This document shows positions 1 to 12,053 of a stretch of DNA of 64,000 nt, piece after piece. A program made the position numbers and the translations under genes. Origin of the DNA: Harmonia axyridis (lineage: Eukaryota; Arthropoda; Insecta; Coleoptera; Coccinellidae); NCBI RefSeq assembly GCF_914767665.1, contig NC_059503.1, positions 50,016,352 to 50,080,351 of the forward strand, given 5' to 3'. How positions within the stretch are numbered: the first letter of the stretch is position 1; each line of letters starts with the position of its first letter. The notes beneath the pieces were generated by a model. The model saw only the letters and a program-made list of their open reading frames with translations, made no database searches and was not told where the DNA came from.

Positions 1-152
1 GTAACCACAAATGCACGACTGACTTCTGTTGTTGATTCTATTCGTTTGTAATTTCCTTCAATGTTTCTCATTCTAACACTTTTCATCGTATTGCTGAGAG
101 ACGAAAGCTTACCACACGTGTCAAAGGAAACCACTTTGGTTTAAGGGACTGT

Positions 153-222
153 TCTTATTCCCTTCTTTATGTACAATGAACAATTATTATTCTTCCCTAC
201 TTTTTGTCTAATGAACAATTAT
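153..222. repeat. 35-bp tandem duplication in a unit tail (1)
   Basis: Copies at 153-187 and 188-222 both end in AATGAACAATTAT. The first has TTTATGTACAATG and the second CTACTTTTTGTCTAATG. The unit carries GCTGAGAGACG. Confidence 0.9.
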
Positions 223-249
223 CCAAGTAAGCCATTCCACATTGTTGAT

Positions 250-3200
250 TTTCTTGGACTCGGATGTCACGCAGGTAGCTATAATCTCTCACGTGGTAAG
301 CTCTATTGCTGCTGTAACCACAAATGCACGACTGACTTCTAATGTTGATTTCATTTGTTTGTTTTTTCCTTCTATGTTTCTCATTCTAACACTTTTCATC
401 GTATTGCACAGGGACGAAAGCTTGACACACGTGTCTAAGGAAACCACTTTGGTATAAGGGACTGTTCTTATTCCCTTCTTTTTGTTTAATCAACAATTAT
501 CCAAGTGGGCCATTCCACATTGTTGATTTTCTTGGACTCGGATGACACGCAGGTAACTATAATTTCCCACGTGGTAAGGTCAATTGCTGCTGTAACCACA
601 ATTGGACGGCTGACTTCTGTTGTTGATTCCATTTGTATGTTATTTTCTTCAATGTTTCTCATTCTAACACTTTTCATCGTATTGCACAGGGACGAAAGCT
701 TGACACACGTGTCTAAGGAAACCATTTTGGTATGAGGAACTGTTCTTATTCCCTTCTTTCTGTTTAATGAACAATTATCCAAGTAAGCCATTCCACATTG
801 TTTTTTTTCTTGGACTCGGATGTTACGCAGGTAGCTATAATCTCCCACGTGGTAAGGTCAATTGCTGCTGTAACCATAAATGCACGACTGACTTCTGTTG
901 TTGATTTCATTTGTTTGTTATTTCCTTCTATGTTTCACATTCTAACACTTTTCATCGTATTGCACAGGGACGAAAGCTTGACACACGTGTCTAAGGAAAC
1001 CACTTTGGTATAAGGGACTGTTCTTATTCCCTACTTTTTGTCTAATGAACAATTATCCAAGTAAGCCATTCCACATTGTTTTTTTTCTTGGACTCGGATG
1101 TTACGCAGGTAGCTATAATCTCCCACGTGGTAAGGTCAATTGCTCCTGTAACCATAAATGCACGACTGACTTCTGTTGTTGATTCCATTTGTATGTTATT
1201 TTCTTCAATGTTTCTCATTCTAACACTTTTCATCGTATTGCACAGGGACGAAAGCTTGACACACGTGTCTAAGGAAACCACTTTGGTATAAGGGACTGTT
1301 CTTATTCCCTACTTTTTGTCTAATGAACAATTATCCAAGTAAGCCATTCTACATTGTTGATTTTCTTGGACTCGGATGTCACGCAGGTAGCTATAATCTC
1401 CTACGTGGTAAGGTCAATTGCTGCTGTAACCACAAATGCACGACTGACTTCTGTTGTTGATTTCATTTGTTTGTTATTTCCTTCTATGTTTCTCATTCTA
1501 ACACTTTTCATCGTATTGCACAGGGATGAAAGCTTGACACACGTGTCTAAGGAAACCACTTTGGTATGAGGAACTGTTCTTATTCCCTTCTTTCTGTTTA
1601 ATGAACAATTATCCAAGTAAGCCATTCCACATTGTTTTTTTTTCTTGGACTCGGATGTCACGCAGGTAGCTATAATCTCTCACGTGGTAAGCTCTATTGC
1701 TGCTGTAACCACAAATGCACGACTGACTTCTAATGTAGATTTCATTTGTTTGTTTTTTCCTTCTATGTTTCTCATTCTAACAGTTTTCATCGTATTGCAC
1801 AGGGACGAAAGCTTGACACACATGTCTAAGGAAACCACTTTGGTATGAGGGACTGTTTTTATTCCTTTCTTTTTGTTTAATGAACAATTATCCAAGTAAG
1901 CCATTCTACATTGTTGATTTTCTTGGACTCGGATGTCACGCAGGTAGCTATAATCTCCTACGTGGTAAGGTCAATTGCTGCTGTAACCACAAATGCACGA
2001 CTGACTTCTGTTGTTGATTTCATTTGTTTGTTATTTCCTTCTATGTTTCTCATTCTAACACTTTTCATCGTATTGCACAGGGATGAAAGCTTGACACACG
2101 TGTCTAAGGAAACCACTTTGGTATAAGGGACTGTTCTTATTCCCTTTTTTTTTGTTAAATCAACAATTATCCAAGTAGGCCATTCCACATTGTTGATTTT
2201 CTTGGACTCGGATGTCTTGCAGGTAGCTATAATCTCCCACGTGGTAAGGTCAATTGCTGCTGTAACCACAAATGCACGACTGACTCCTGTTGTTGATTTC
2301 ATTCGTTTGTAATTTTCTTCAATGTTTCTCATTCTTACACTTTTCATCGTATTGCACAGGGACGAAAGCTTGACACACGTGTCTAAGGAAACCACTTTGG
2401 TATAAGGGACTGTTCTTATTCCCTTTTTTTTTGTTTAATGAACAATTATCCAAGTAAGCCATTTCACATTGTTGATTTTCTTGGACTCGGATGACACGCA
2501 GGTAGCTATAATCTCCCACGTGGTAAGGTCAATTGCTGCTATAACCACAATTGGACGGCTGACTTCTGTTGTTGATTCCATTTGTATGTTATTTTCTTCA
2601 ATGTTTCTCATTCTAACACTTTTCATCGTATTGCTGAGAGACGAAAGCTTACCACACGTGTCAAAGGAAACCACTTTGGTTTAAGGGACTGTTCTTATTC
2701 CCTTCTTTATGTATAATGAACAATTATTATTCTTCCCTACTTTTTGTCTAATGAACAATTATCCAAGTAAGCCATTCCACATTGTTGATTTTCTTGGACT
2801 CGGATGTCACGCAGGTAGCTATAATCTCTCACGTGGTAAGGTCTATTGCTGCTGTAACCATAAATGCACGACTGACTTCTGTTGTTGATTTCATTTGTTT
2901 GTTATTTCCTTCGATGTTTCTCATTCTAACACTTTTCATCGTATTGCACAGGGACGAAAGCTTGACACACGTGTCTAAGGATACCACTCTGGTATAAGGG
3001 ACTGTTCTTATTCCCTTCTTTTTGTTTAATGAACAATTATCCAAGTAAGCCATTCCAGATTGTTTTTTTTTCTTGGACTCGGATGTCACGCAGGTAGCTA
3101 TAATCTCTCACGTGGTAAGCTCTATTGCTGCTGTAACCACAAATGCACGACTGACTTCTAATGTTGATTTCATTTGTTTGTTTTTTCCTTCTATGTTTCT

Positions 3201-3275
3201 CATTCTGACACTTTTCATCGTATTGCACAGGGACGAAAGCTTGACACCCGTGTCAAAGGAAACCACTTTGGTTTA
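250..3275. repeat. Left HOR block, copy 1
   Basis: The ordered series of unit variants here recurs downstream. Positions 250 to about 1640 match with an offset of 5082 bp, and about 1354-3275 match with an offset of 6472 bp, both reaching into 5332-9747. The order includes an AATTGGACGG unit (520), T-tract units (798, 1076), an AATGT/TTTTTTCC unit (near 1633), a GATGTCTTGCAGG unit (near 2190) and a 35-bp-extended unit (2469). Agreement is nearly base for base by eye. Confidence 0.85.
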
Positions 3276-3655
3276 AGGGACTGATCTTATTCCCTTCTTT
3301 TTGTTTAATCAACAATTATCCAAGTGGGCCATTCCACATTGTTGATTTTCTTGGACTCGGATGACACGCAGGTAACTATAATTTCCCACGTGGTAAGGTC
3401 AATTGCTGCTGTAACCACAATTGGACGGCTGACTTGTGTTGTTGATTCCATTTGTATGTTATTTTCTTCAATGTTTCTCATTCTAACACTTTTCATCGTA
3501 TTGCACAGGGACGAAAGCTTGACACACGTGTCTAAGGAAACCACTTTGGTATGGGGAACTGTTCTTATTCCCTTCTTTCTGTTTAATGAACGATTATCCA
3601 AGTAAGCCATTCCACATTGTTTTTTTTCTTGGACTCGGATGTTACGCAGGTAGCT
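2469..3655. repeat. Sub-block repeated at 4732-5918
   Basis: The run of a 35-bp-extended unit, a CCATAAATG unit, a T-tract AATGT unit and an AATTGGACGG unit is repeated with an offset of 2263 bp (2469 to 4732, 2782 to 5045, 3324 to 5587). It ends at about 3655, where the next bases switch to another variant with loss of 2 bp (TAATCTCACG for TAATCTCCCACG), marking a junction. It overlaps left block copy 1, so duplications here are nested. Confidence 0.75.
2693..2762. repeat. 35-bp tandem duplication (2)
   Basis: Copies at 2693-2727 (TTTATGTATAATG) and 2728-2762. The host unit 2469-2781 is 313 bp. Confidence 0.9.
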
Positions 3656-4405
3656 ATAATCTCACGTGGTAAGCTCTATTGCTGCTGTAACCACAAATGC
3701 ACGACTGACTTTTAATGTTGATTTCATTTGTTTGTTTTTTCCTTCTATGTTTCTCATTCTAACACTTTTCATCGTATTGCACAGGGACGAAAGCTTGACA
3801 CACGTGTCTAAGGAAACCACTTTGGTATGAGTGACTGTTTTTATTCCTTTCTTTTTGTTTAATGAACAATTATCCAAGTAAGCCATTCCACACTGTTGAT
3901 TTTCTTGGACTCGGATGTCACGCAGGTAGCTATAATCTCCTACGTGGTAAGGTCAATTGCTGCTGTAACCACAAATGCACGACTGACTTCTGTTGTTGAT
4001 TTCATTTGTTTGTTATTTCCTTTTATGTTTCTCATTCTAACACTTTTCATCGTATTGCACAGGGATGAAAGCTTGACACACGTGTCTAAGGAAACCACTT
4101 TGGTATAAGGGACTGTTCTTATTCCCTTTTTTTTTTTTGTTAAATCAACAATTATCCAAGTAGGCCATTCCACATTGTTGATTTTCTTGGACTCGGATGT
4201 CTTGCAGGTAGCTATAATCTCCCACGTGGTAAGGTCAATCGCTGCTGTAACCACAAATGCACGACTGACTTCTGTTGTTGATTCCATTCGTTTGTAATTT
4301 CCTTCAATGTTTCTCATTCTTACACTTTTCATCGTATTGCACAGGGACGAAAGCTTGACACACGTGTCTAAGGAAACCACTTTGGTATAAGGGACTGTTC
4401 TTATT
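3656..4405. repeat. Sub-block copied from about 1674-2420
   Basis: The three variants AATGT/TTTTTTCC, CCTACGTGG with GATGAAAGC, and GATGTCTTGCAGG appear in the same order as at 1674-2420, with an offset of 1982-1985 bp. The change in offset comes from a longer T-run near 4128-4137. Confidence 0.7.
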
Positions 4406-5331
4406 CCCTTTTTTTTTGTTTAATCAACAATTACCCAAGTAAGCCATTCCACATTGTTTTTTTTCTTGGACTCGGATGTTACGCAGGTAGCTATAATCTC
4501 CCACGTGGTAAGGTCAATTGCTGCTGTAACCACAAATGCACGACTGACTTCTGTTGTTGATTCTATTCGTTTGTAATTTCCTTCAATGTTTCTCATTCTA
4601 ACACTTTTCATCGTATTGCTGAGAGACGAAAGCTTACCACACGTGTCAAAGGAAACCACTTTGGTTTAAGGGACTGTTCTTATTCCCTTCTTTTTGTTTA
4701 ATGAACAATTATCCAAGTAAGTCATTCCACATTGTTGATTTTCTTGGACTCAGATGACACGCAGGTAAGTATAATTTCCCACGTGGTAAGGTCAATTGCT
4801 GCTGTAACCACAATTGGACGGCTGACTTCTGTTGTTGATTCCATTTGTATGTTATTTTCTTCAATGTTTCTCATTCTAACACTTTTCATCGTATTGCTGA
4901 GAGACGAAAGCTTACCACACGTGTCAAAGGAAACCACTTTGGTTTAAGGGACTGTTCTTATTCCCTTCTTTATGTACAATGAACAATTATTATTCTTCCC
5001 TACTTTTTGTCTAATGAACAATTATCCAAGTAAGCCATTCCACATTGTTGATTTTCTTGGACTCGGATGTCACGCAGGTAGCTATAATCTCTCACGTGGT
5101 AAGTTCTATTGCTGCTGTAACCATAAATGCACGACTGACTTCTGTTGTTGATTTCATTTGTTTGTTATTTCCTTCGATGTTTCTCATTCTAACACTTTTC
5201 ATCGTATTGCACAGGGACGAAAGCTTGACACACGTGTCTAAGGAAACCACTTTGGTATAAGGGACTGTTCTTATTCCCTACTTTTTGTCTAATGAACAAT
5301 TATCCAAGTAAGCCATTCCACATTGTTTTTT
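4406..5331. repeat. Mixed units linking the two left block copies
   Basis: It holds a T-tract unit ending GCTGAGAGACG (near 4616), the 313-bp unit at 4732, a CCATAAATG unit at 5045 and the start of a T-tract unit at 5324. From 4732 onward it belongs to the repeat of 2469-3655. There is no non-satellite sequence. Confidence 0.8.
4956..5025. repeat. 35-bp tandem duplication (3)
   Basis: Copies at 4956-4990 (TTTATGTACAATG, shared with the first case) and 4991-5025. Confidence 0.9.
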
Positions 5332-8300
5332 TTTCTTGGACTCGGATGTCCCGCAGGTAGCTATAATCTCTCACGTGGTAAGCTCTATTGCTGCTGTAAC
5401 CACAAATGCACGACTGACTTCTAATGTTGATTTCATTTGTTTGTTTTTTCCTTCTATGTTTCTCATTCTAACACTTTTCATCGTATTGCACAGGGACGAA
5501 AGCTTGACACACGTGTCTAAGGAAACCACTTTGGTATAAGGGACTGTTCTTATTCCCTTCTTTTTGTTTAATCAACAATTATCCAAGTGGGCCATTCCAC
5601 ATTGTTGATTTTCTTGGACTCGGATGACACGCAGGTAACTATAATTTCCCACGTGGTAAGGTCAATTGCTGCTGTAACCACAATTGGACGGCTGACTTCT
5701 GTTGTTGATTCCATTTGTATGTTATTTTCTTCAATGTTTCTCATTCTAACACTTTTCATCGTATTGCACAGGGACGAAAGCTTGACACACGTGTCTAAGG
5801 AAACCATTTTGGTATGAGGAACTGTTCTTATTCCCTTCTTTCTGTTTAATGAACAATTATCCAAGTAAGCCATTCCACATTGTTTTTTTTCTTGGACTCG
5901 GATGTTACGCAGGTAGCTATAATCTCCCACGTGGTAAGGTCAATTGCTGCTGTAACCATAAATGCACGACTGACTTCTGTTGTTGATTTCATTTGGTTGT
6001 TATTTCCTTCTATGTTTCACATTCTAACACTTTTCATCGTATTGCACAGGGACGAAAGCTTGACACACGTGTCTAAGGAAACCACTTTGGTATAAGGGAC
6101 TGTTCTTATTCCCTACTTTTTGTCTAATGAACAATTATCCAAGTAAGCCATTCCACATTGTTTTTTTTCTTGGACTCGGATGTTACGCAGGTAGCTATAA
6201 TCTCCCACGTGGTAAGGTCAATTGCTCCTGTAACCATAAATGCACGACTGACTTCTGTTGTTGATTCCATTTGTATGTTATTTTCTTCAATGTTTCTCAT
6301 TCTAACACTTTTCATCGTATTGCACAGGGACGAAAGCTTGACACACGTGTCTAAGGAAACCACTTTGGTATAAGGGACTGTTCTTATTCCCTACTTTTTG
6401 TCTAATGAACAATTATCCAAGTAAGCCATTCTACATTGTTGATTTTCTTGGACTCGGATGTCACGCAGGTAGCTATAATCTCTCACGTGGTAAGCTCTAT
6501 TGCTGCTGTAACCACAAATGCACGACTGACTTCTAATGTAGATTTCATTTGTTTGTTTTTTCCTTCTATGTTTCTCATTCTAACACTTTTCATCGTATTG
6601 CACAGGGACGAAAGCTTGACACACGTGTCTAAGGAAACCACTTTGGTATAAGGGACTGTTCTTATTCCCTACTTTTTGTCTAATGAACAATTATCCAAGT
6701 AAGCCATTCTACATTGTTGATTTTCTTGGACTCGGATGTCACGCAGGTAGCTATAATCTCCCACGTGGTAAGGTCAATTGCTGCTGTAACCATAAATGCA
6801 CGACTGACTTCTGTTGTTGATTTCATTTGGTTGTTATTTCCTTCTATGTTTCACATTCTAACACTTTTCATCGTATTGCACAGGGACGAAAGCTTGACAC
6901 ACGTGTCTAAGGAAACCACTTTGGTATAAGGGACTGTTCTTATTCCCTACTTTTTGTCTAATGAACAATTATCCAAGTAAGCCATTCTACATTGTTGATT
7001 TTCTTGGACTCGGATGTCACGCAGGTAGCTATAATCTCCCACGTGGTAAGGTCAATTGCTCCTGTAACCATAAATGCACGACTGACTTCTGTTGTTGATT
7101 CCATTTGTATGTTATTTTCTTCAATGTTTCTCATTCTAACACTTTTCATCGTATTGCACAGGGACGAAAGCTTGACACACGTGTCTAAGGAAACCACTTT
7201 GGTATAAGGGACTGTTCTTATTCCCTACTTTTTGTCTAATGAACAATTATCCAAGTAAGCCATTCTACATTGTTGATTTTCTTGGACTCGGATGTCACGC
7301 AGGTAGCTATAATCTCCCACGTGGTAAGGTCAATTGCTGCTGTAACCATAAATGCACGACTGACTTCTGTTGTTGATTTCATTTGGTTGTTATTTCCTTC
7401 TATGTTTCACATTCTAACACTTTTCATCGTATTGCACAGGGACGAAAGCTTGACACACGTGTCTAAGGAAACCACTTTGGTATAAGGGACTGTTCTTATT
7501 CCCTACTTTTTGTCTAATGAACAATTATCCAAGTAAGCCATTCCACATTGTTTTTTTTCTTGGACTCGGATGTTACGCAGGTAGCTATAATCTCCCACGT
7601 GGTAAGGTCAATTGCTGCTGTAACCATAAATGCACGACTGACTTCTGTTGTTGATTTCATTTGGTTGTTATTTCCTTCTATGTTTCACATTCTAACACTT
7701 TTCATCGTATTGCACAGGGACGAAAGCTTGACACACGTGTCTAAGGAAACCACTTTGGTATAAGGGACTGTTCTTATTCCCTACTTTTTGTCTAATGAAC
7801 AATTATCCAAGTAAGCCATTCCACATTGTTTTTTTTCTTGGACTCGGATGTTACGCAGGTAGCTATAATCTCCTACGTGGTAAGGTCAATTGCTGCTGTA
7901 ACCACAAATGCACGACTGACTTCTGTTGTTGATTTCATTTGTTTGTTATTTCCTTCTATGTTTCTCATTCTAACACTTTTCATCGTATTGCACAGGGATG
8001 AAAGCTTGACACACGTGTCTAAGGAAACCACTTTGGTATGAGGAACTGTTCTTATTCCCTTCTTTCTGTTTAATGAACAATTATCCAAGTAAGCCATTCC
8101 ACATTGTTTTTTTTTCTTGGACTCGGATGTCACGCAGGTAGCTATAATCTCTCACGTGGTAAGCTCTATTGCTGCTGTAACCACAAATGCACGACTGACT
8201 TCTAATGTAGATTTCATTTGTTTGTTTTTTCCTTCTATGTTTCTCATTCTAACAGTTTTCATCGTATTGCACAGGGACGAAAGCTTGACACACATGTCTA

Positions 8301-9747
8301 AGGAAACCACTTTGGTATGAGGGACTGTTTTTATTCCTTTCTTTTTGTTTAATGAACAATTATCCAAGTAAGCCATTCTACATTGTTGATTTTCTTGGAC
8401 TCGGATGTCACGCAGGTAGCTATAATCTCCTACGTGGTAAGGTCAATTGCTGCTGTAACCACAAATGCACGACTGACTTCTGTTGTTGATTTCATTTGTT
8501 TGTTATTTCCTTCTATGTTTCTCATTCTAACACTTTTCATCGTATTGCACAGGGATGAAAGCTTGACACACGTGTCTAAGGAAACCACTTTGGTATAAGG
8601 GACTGTTCTTATTCCCTTTTTTTTTGTTAAATCAACAATTATCCAAGTAGGCCATTCCACATTGTTGATTTTCTTGGACTCGGATGTCTTGCAGGTAGCT
8701 ATAATCTCCCACGTGGTAAGGTCAATTGCTGCTGTAACCACAAATGCACGACTGACTCCTGTTGTTGATTTCATTCGTTTGTAATTTTCTTCAATGTTTC
8801 TCATTCTTACACTTTTCATCGTATTGCACAGGGACGAAAGCTTGACACACGTGTCTAAGGAAACCACTTTGGTATAAGGGACTGTTCTTATTCCCTTTTT
8901 TTTTGTTTAATGAACAATTATCCAAGTAAGCCATTTCACATTGTTGATTTTCTTGGACTCGGATGACACGCAGGTAGCTATAATCTCCCACGTGGTAAGG
9001 TCAATTGCTGCTGTAACCACAATTGGACGGCTGACTTCTGTTGTTGATTCCATTTGTATGTTATTTTCTTCAATGTTTCTCATTCTAACACTTTTCATCG
9101 TATTGCTGAGAGACGAAAGCTTACCACACGTGTCAAAGGAAACCACTTTGGTTTAAGGGACTGTTCTTATTCCCTTCTTTATGTATAATGAACAATTATT
9201 ATTCTTCCCTACTTTTTGTCTAATGAACAATTATCCAAGTAAGCCATTCCACATTGTTGATTTTCTTGGACTCGGATGTCACGCAGGTAGCTATAATCTC
9301 TCACGTGGTAAGGTCTATTGCTGCTGTAACCATAAATGCACGACTGACTTCTGTTGTTGATTTCATTTGTTTGTTATTTCCTTCGATGTTTCTCATTCTA
9401 ACACTTTTCATCGTATTGCACAGGGACGAAAGCTTGACACACGTGTCTAAGGATACCACTCTGGTATAAGGGACTGTTCTTATTCCCTTCTTTTTGTTTA
9501 ATGAACAATTATCCAAGTAAGCCATTCCAGATTGTTTTTTTTTCTTGGACTCGGATGTCACGCAGGTAGCTATAATCTCTCACGTGGTAAGCTCTATTGC
9601 TGCTGTAACCACAAATGCACGACTGACTTCTAATGTTGATTTCATTTGTTTGTTTTTTCCTTCTATGTTTCTCATTCTAACACTTTTCATCGTATTGCAC
9701 AGGGACGAAAGCTTGACACCCGTGTCAAAGGAAACCACTTTGGTTTA
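5332..9747. repeat. Left HOR block, copy 2, enlarged by five units
   Basis: This copy starts like copy 1 (offset 5082) and ends like it (offset 6472). The difference is 1390 bp, exactly five 278-bp units. The extra units lie between about 6436 and 7826 and are themselves copies of neighbours: the CATTTGGTTG/TTTCACATTC unit occurs at 5880, 6714, 7270 and 7548, and the GCTCCTGTAACCATAAATG unit at 6158 and 6992. This looks like local amplification after the larger duplication. Confidence 0.85.
9165..9234. repeat. 35-bp tandem duplication (4)
   Basis: Copies at 9165-9199 and 9200-9234; paralogue of the one at 2693. Confidence 0.9.
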
Positions 9748-9756
9748 AGGGACTGT

Positions 9757-9826
9757 TCTTATTCCCTTCTTTATGTATAATGAACAATTATTATTCTTCC
9801 CTTCTTTTTGTCTAATGAACAATTAT
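9757..9826. repeat. 35-bp tandem duplication (5), in a chimeric unit
   Basis: Copies at 9757-9791 and 9792-9826. The host unit has CACAGGGACG and CACCCGTGTCAAAGG, not GCTGAGAGACG. Its paralogue at 3073 lacks the duplication, so the tail came from another subtype. Confidence 0.88.
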
Positions 9827-10627
9827 CCAAGTAAGCCATTCCACATTGTTGATTTTCTTGGACTCGGATGTCACGCAGGTAGCTATAATCTCTCACGTGG
9901 TAAGGTCTATTGCTGCTGTAACCACAAATGCACGACTGACTTCTGTTGTTGATTTCATTTGTTTGTTATTTCCTTCTATGTTTCTCATTCTAACTCTCTT
10001 CATCGTATTGCACAGGGACGAAAGCTTGACACACGTGTCTAAGGAAACCACTCTGGTATAAGGGACTGTTCTCATTCCCTTTTTTTTTTGTTTGATCAAT
10101 AATTATCCAAGTAGGCCATTCCACATTGTTGATTTTCTTGGACTCGGATGTCACGCAGGTAGCTATAATCTCCCACTTGGTAAGGTCTATTGCTGCTGTA
10201 ACCACAAATGCACGTCTGACTTCTGTTGCTGATTTCATTTGTATGTTATTTTCTTCAATGTTTCTCATTCTAACACTTTTCATCGTATTGCACAGGGACG
10301 AAAGCTTGACACACGTGTCTAAGGAAACCACATTGGTATAAGGGACTGTTCTTATTTCCTTCTTTTTGTTTAATGAACAATTATCCAAGTAAGCCATTTC
10401 ACATTGTTGATTTTCTTGGACTCGGATGACACGCAGGTAGCTATAATTTCCCACGTGGTAAGGTCAATTGCTGCTGTAACTACAATTGGACGCCTGACTT
10501 CTGTTGTTGATTCCATTTGTATGTTATTTTCTTCAATGTTTCTCATTCTAACACTTTTCATCGTATTGCTGAGAGACGAAAGCTTACCACACGTGTCAAA
10601 GGAAACCACTTTGGTTTAAGGGACTGT

Positions 10628-10697
10628 TCTTATTCCCTTCTTTCTGTATAATGAACAATTATTATTCTTCCCTACTTTTTGTCTAATGAACAATTAT
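10628..10697. repeat. 35-bp tandem duplication (6)
   Basis: Copies at 10628-10662 (TTTCTGTATAATG) and 10663-10697. Confidence 0.9.
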
Positions 10698-10716
10698 CCA
10701 AGTAAGCCATTCCACA

Positions 10717-12053
10717 TTGTTGATTTTCTTGGACTCGGATGTCACGCAGGTAGCTATAATCTCTCACGTGGTAAGGTCTATTGCTGCTGTAACCACAAAT
10801 GCACGACTGACTTCTGTTGTTGATTTCATTTGTTTGTTATTTCCTACTATGTTTCTCATTCTAACTCTTTTCATCGTATTGCACAGGGACGAAAGCTTGA
10901 CACACGTGTCTGAGGAAACCACTTTGGTATGAGGGACTGTTTTTATTCCCTTCTTTTTGTTTAATGAACAATTATCTAAGTAAGCCATTCCACATTGTTG
11001 ATTTTCTTGGACTCGGATGTCACGCAGGTAGCTATAATCTCCTACGTGGTAAGGTCAATTGCTGCTGTAAAAACAAATGCACGACTGCACTTTTCATCTT
11101 ATTGCACAGGGACGAAAGCTTGACACACGTGTCTAAGGAAACCACTTTGGTATAAGTGACTGTTCTTATTCCCTACTTTTTGTCTAATGAACAATTATCC
11201 AAGTAAGCCATTCCACATTGTTGATTTTCTTGGACTCGGATGTCACGCAGGTAGCTATAATCTCTCACGTGGTAAGGTCTATTGCTGCTGTAACCACAAA
11301 TGCACGACTGACTTCTAATGTTGATTTCATTTGTTTGTTATTTCCTTCTATGTTTCTCATTCTAACACTTTTCATCGTATTGCACAGGGATGAAAGCTTG
11401 ACACACGTGTCTAAGGAAACCACTTTGGTATAAGGGACTGTTCTTATTCCCTTTTTTTTTGTTTAATCAACAATTATCCAAGTAGGCCATTCCACATTGT
11501 TGATTTTCTTGGACTCGGATGTCTTGCAGGTAGCTATAATCTCCCACATGGTAAGGTCAATTGCTGCTGTAACCTCAAATGCACGACTGACTTCTGTTGT
11601 TGATTTCATTCGTTTGTAATTTCCTTCAATGTTTCTCATTCTAACACTTTTCATCGTATTGCACAGGGACGAAAGCTTGACACAAGTGTCTAAAGAAACC
11701 ACTTTGGTATAAGGGACTGTTCTTATTCCCTTCTTTTTTGTTTAATCAACAAATATCCAAGTAAGCCATTCCGCATTGTTTTTTTTCTTGGACTCGGATG
11801 TTACGCAGGTAGCTATAATCTCCCACGTGGTAAGGTCAATTGCTGCTGTAACCCCAAATGCACGACTGACTTCTGTTGTTGTTTTCATTTGTTTTTTATT
11901 TCCTTCTATGTTTCTCATTCTAACACTTTTCATCGTATTGCACAGGGATGAAAGCTTGACACACGTGTCTAAGGAAACCACTTTGGTATAGGGGACTGTT
12001 CTTATTCCCTTTTTTTTGTTTAATCAACAATTATCCAAGTAGGCCATTCCACA
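10717..12053. repeat. 1337-bp five-unit HOR, copy 1
   Basis: Five units, one of them the 223-bp deletion form, are followed directly by a near-identical second copy. By eye only about three bases differ between copies: CACTTTGG versus CACTGTGG, TAAGTGAC versus TAAGGGAC, and CTAAAGAAA versus CTAAGGAAA. That is a very recent tandem duplication, or an assembly artefact. Confidence 0.9.
10995..11217. repeat. 223-bp deletion unit (1)
   Basis: It lacks 55 bp of the T/C-rich middle; the join is GACTG/CACTTTTCATC between 11087 and 11088. It also has CTGTAAAAACAAATG for CTGTAACCACAAATG and CATCTTATTG for CATCGTATTG. Confidence 0.92.

Larger units (their letters stand above)
9748..10716. repeat. Mixed units before the 1337-bp tandem pair
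   Basis: Units at 9846, 10126 and 10404 are the first part of a run (9846 to about 11460) that recurs at 17438-19050 (offset 7591-7592) and 31532-33145. Markers are AACTCTCTTCATCG near 9990, GTTTGATCAATAATTATCC near 10090, GTTGCTGATTTC near 10227 and AACTACAATTGGACGCC near 10480. Confidence 0.8.

Noticed and set aside
242..457. Open frames of about 71 codons on the + strand in almost every unit
   Set aside because: They start at TTG codons, recur with the satellite period, shift frame by unit length and have mirror-image open frames on the other strand. No start context, domain or codon signature supports coding.
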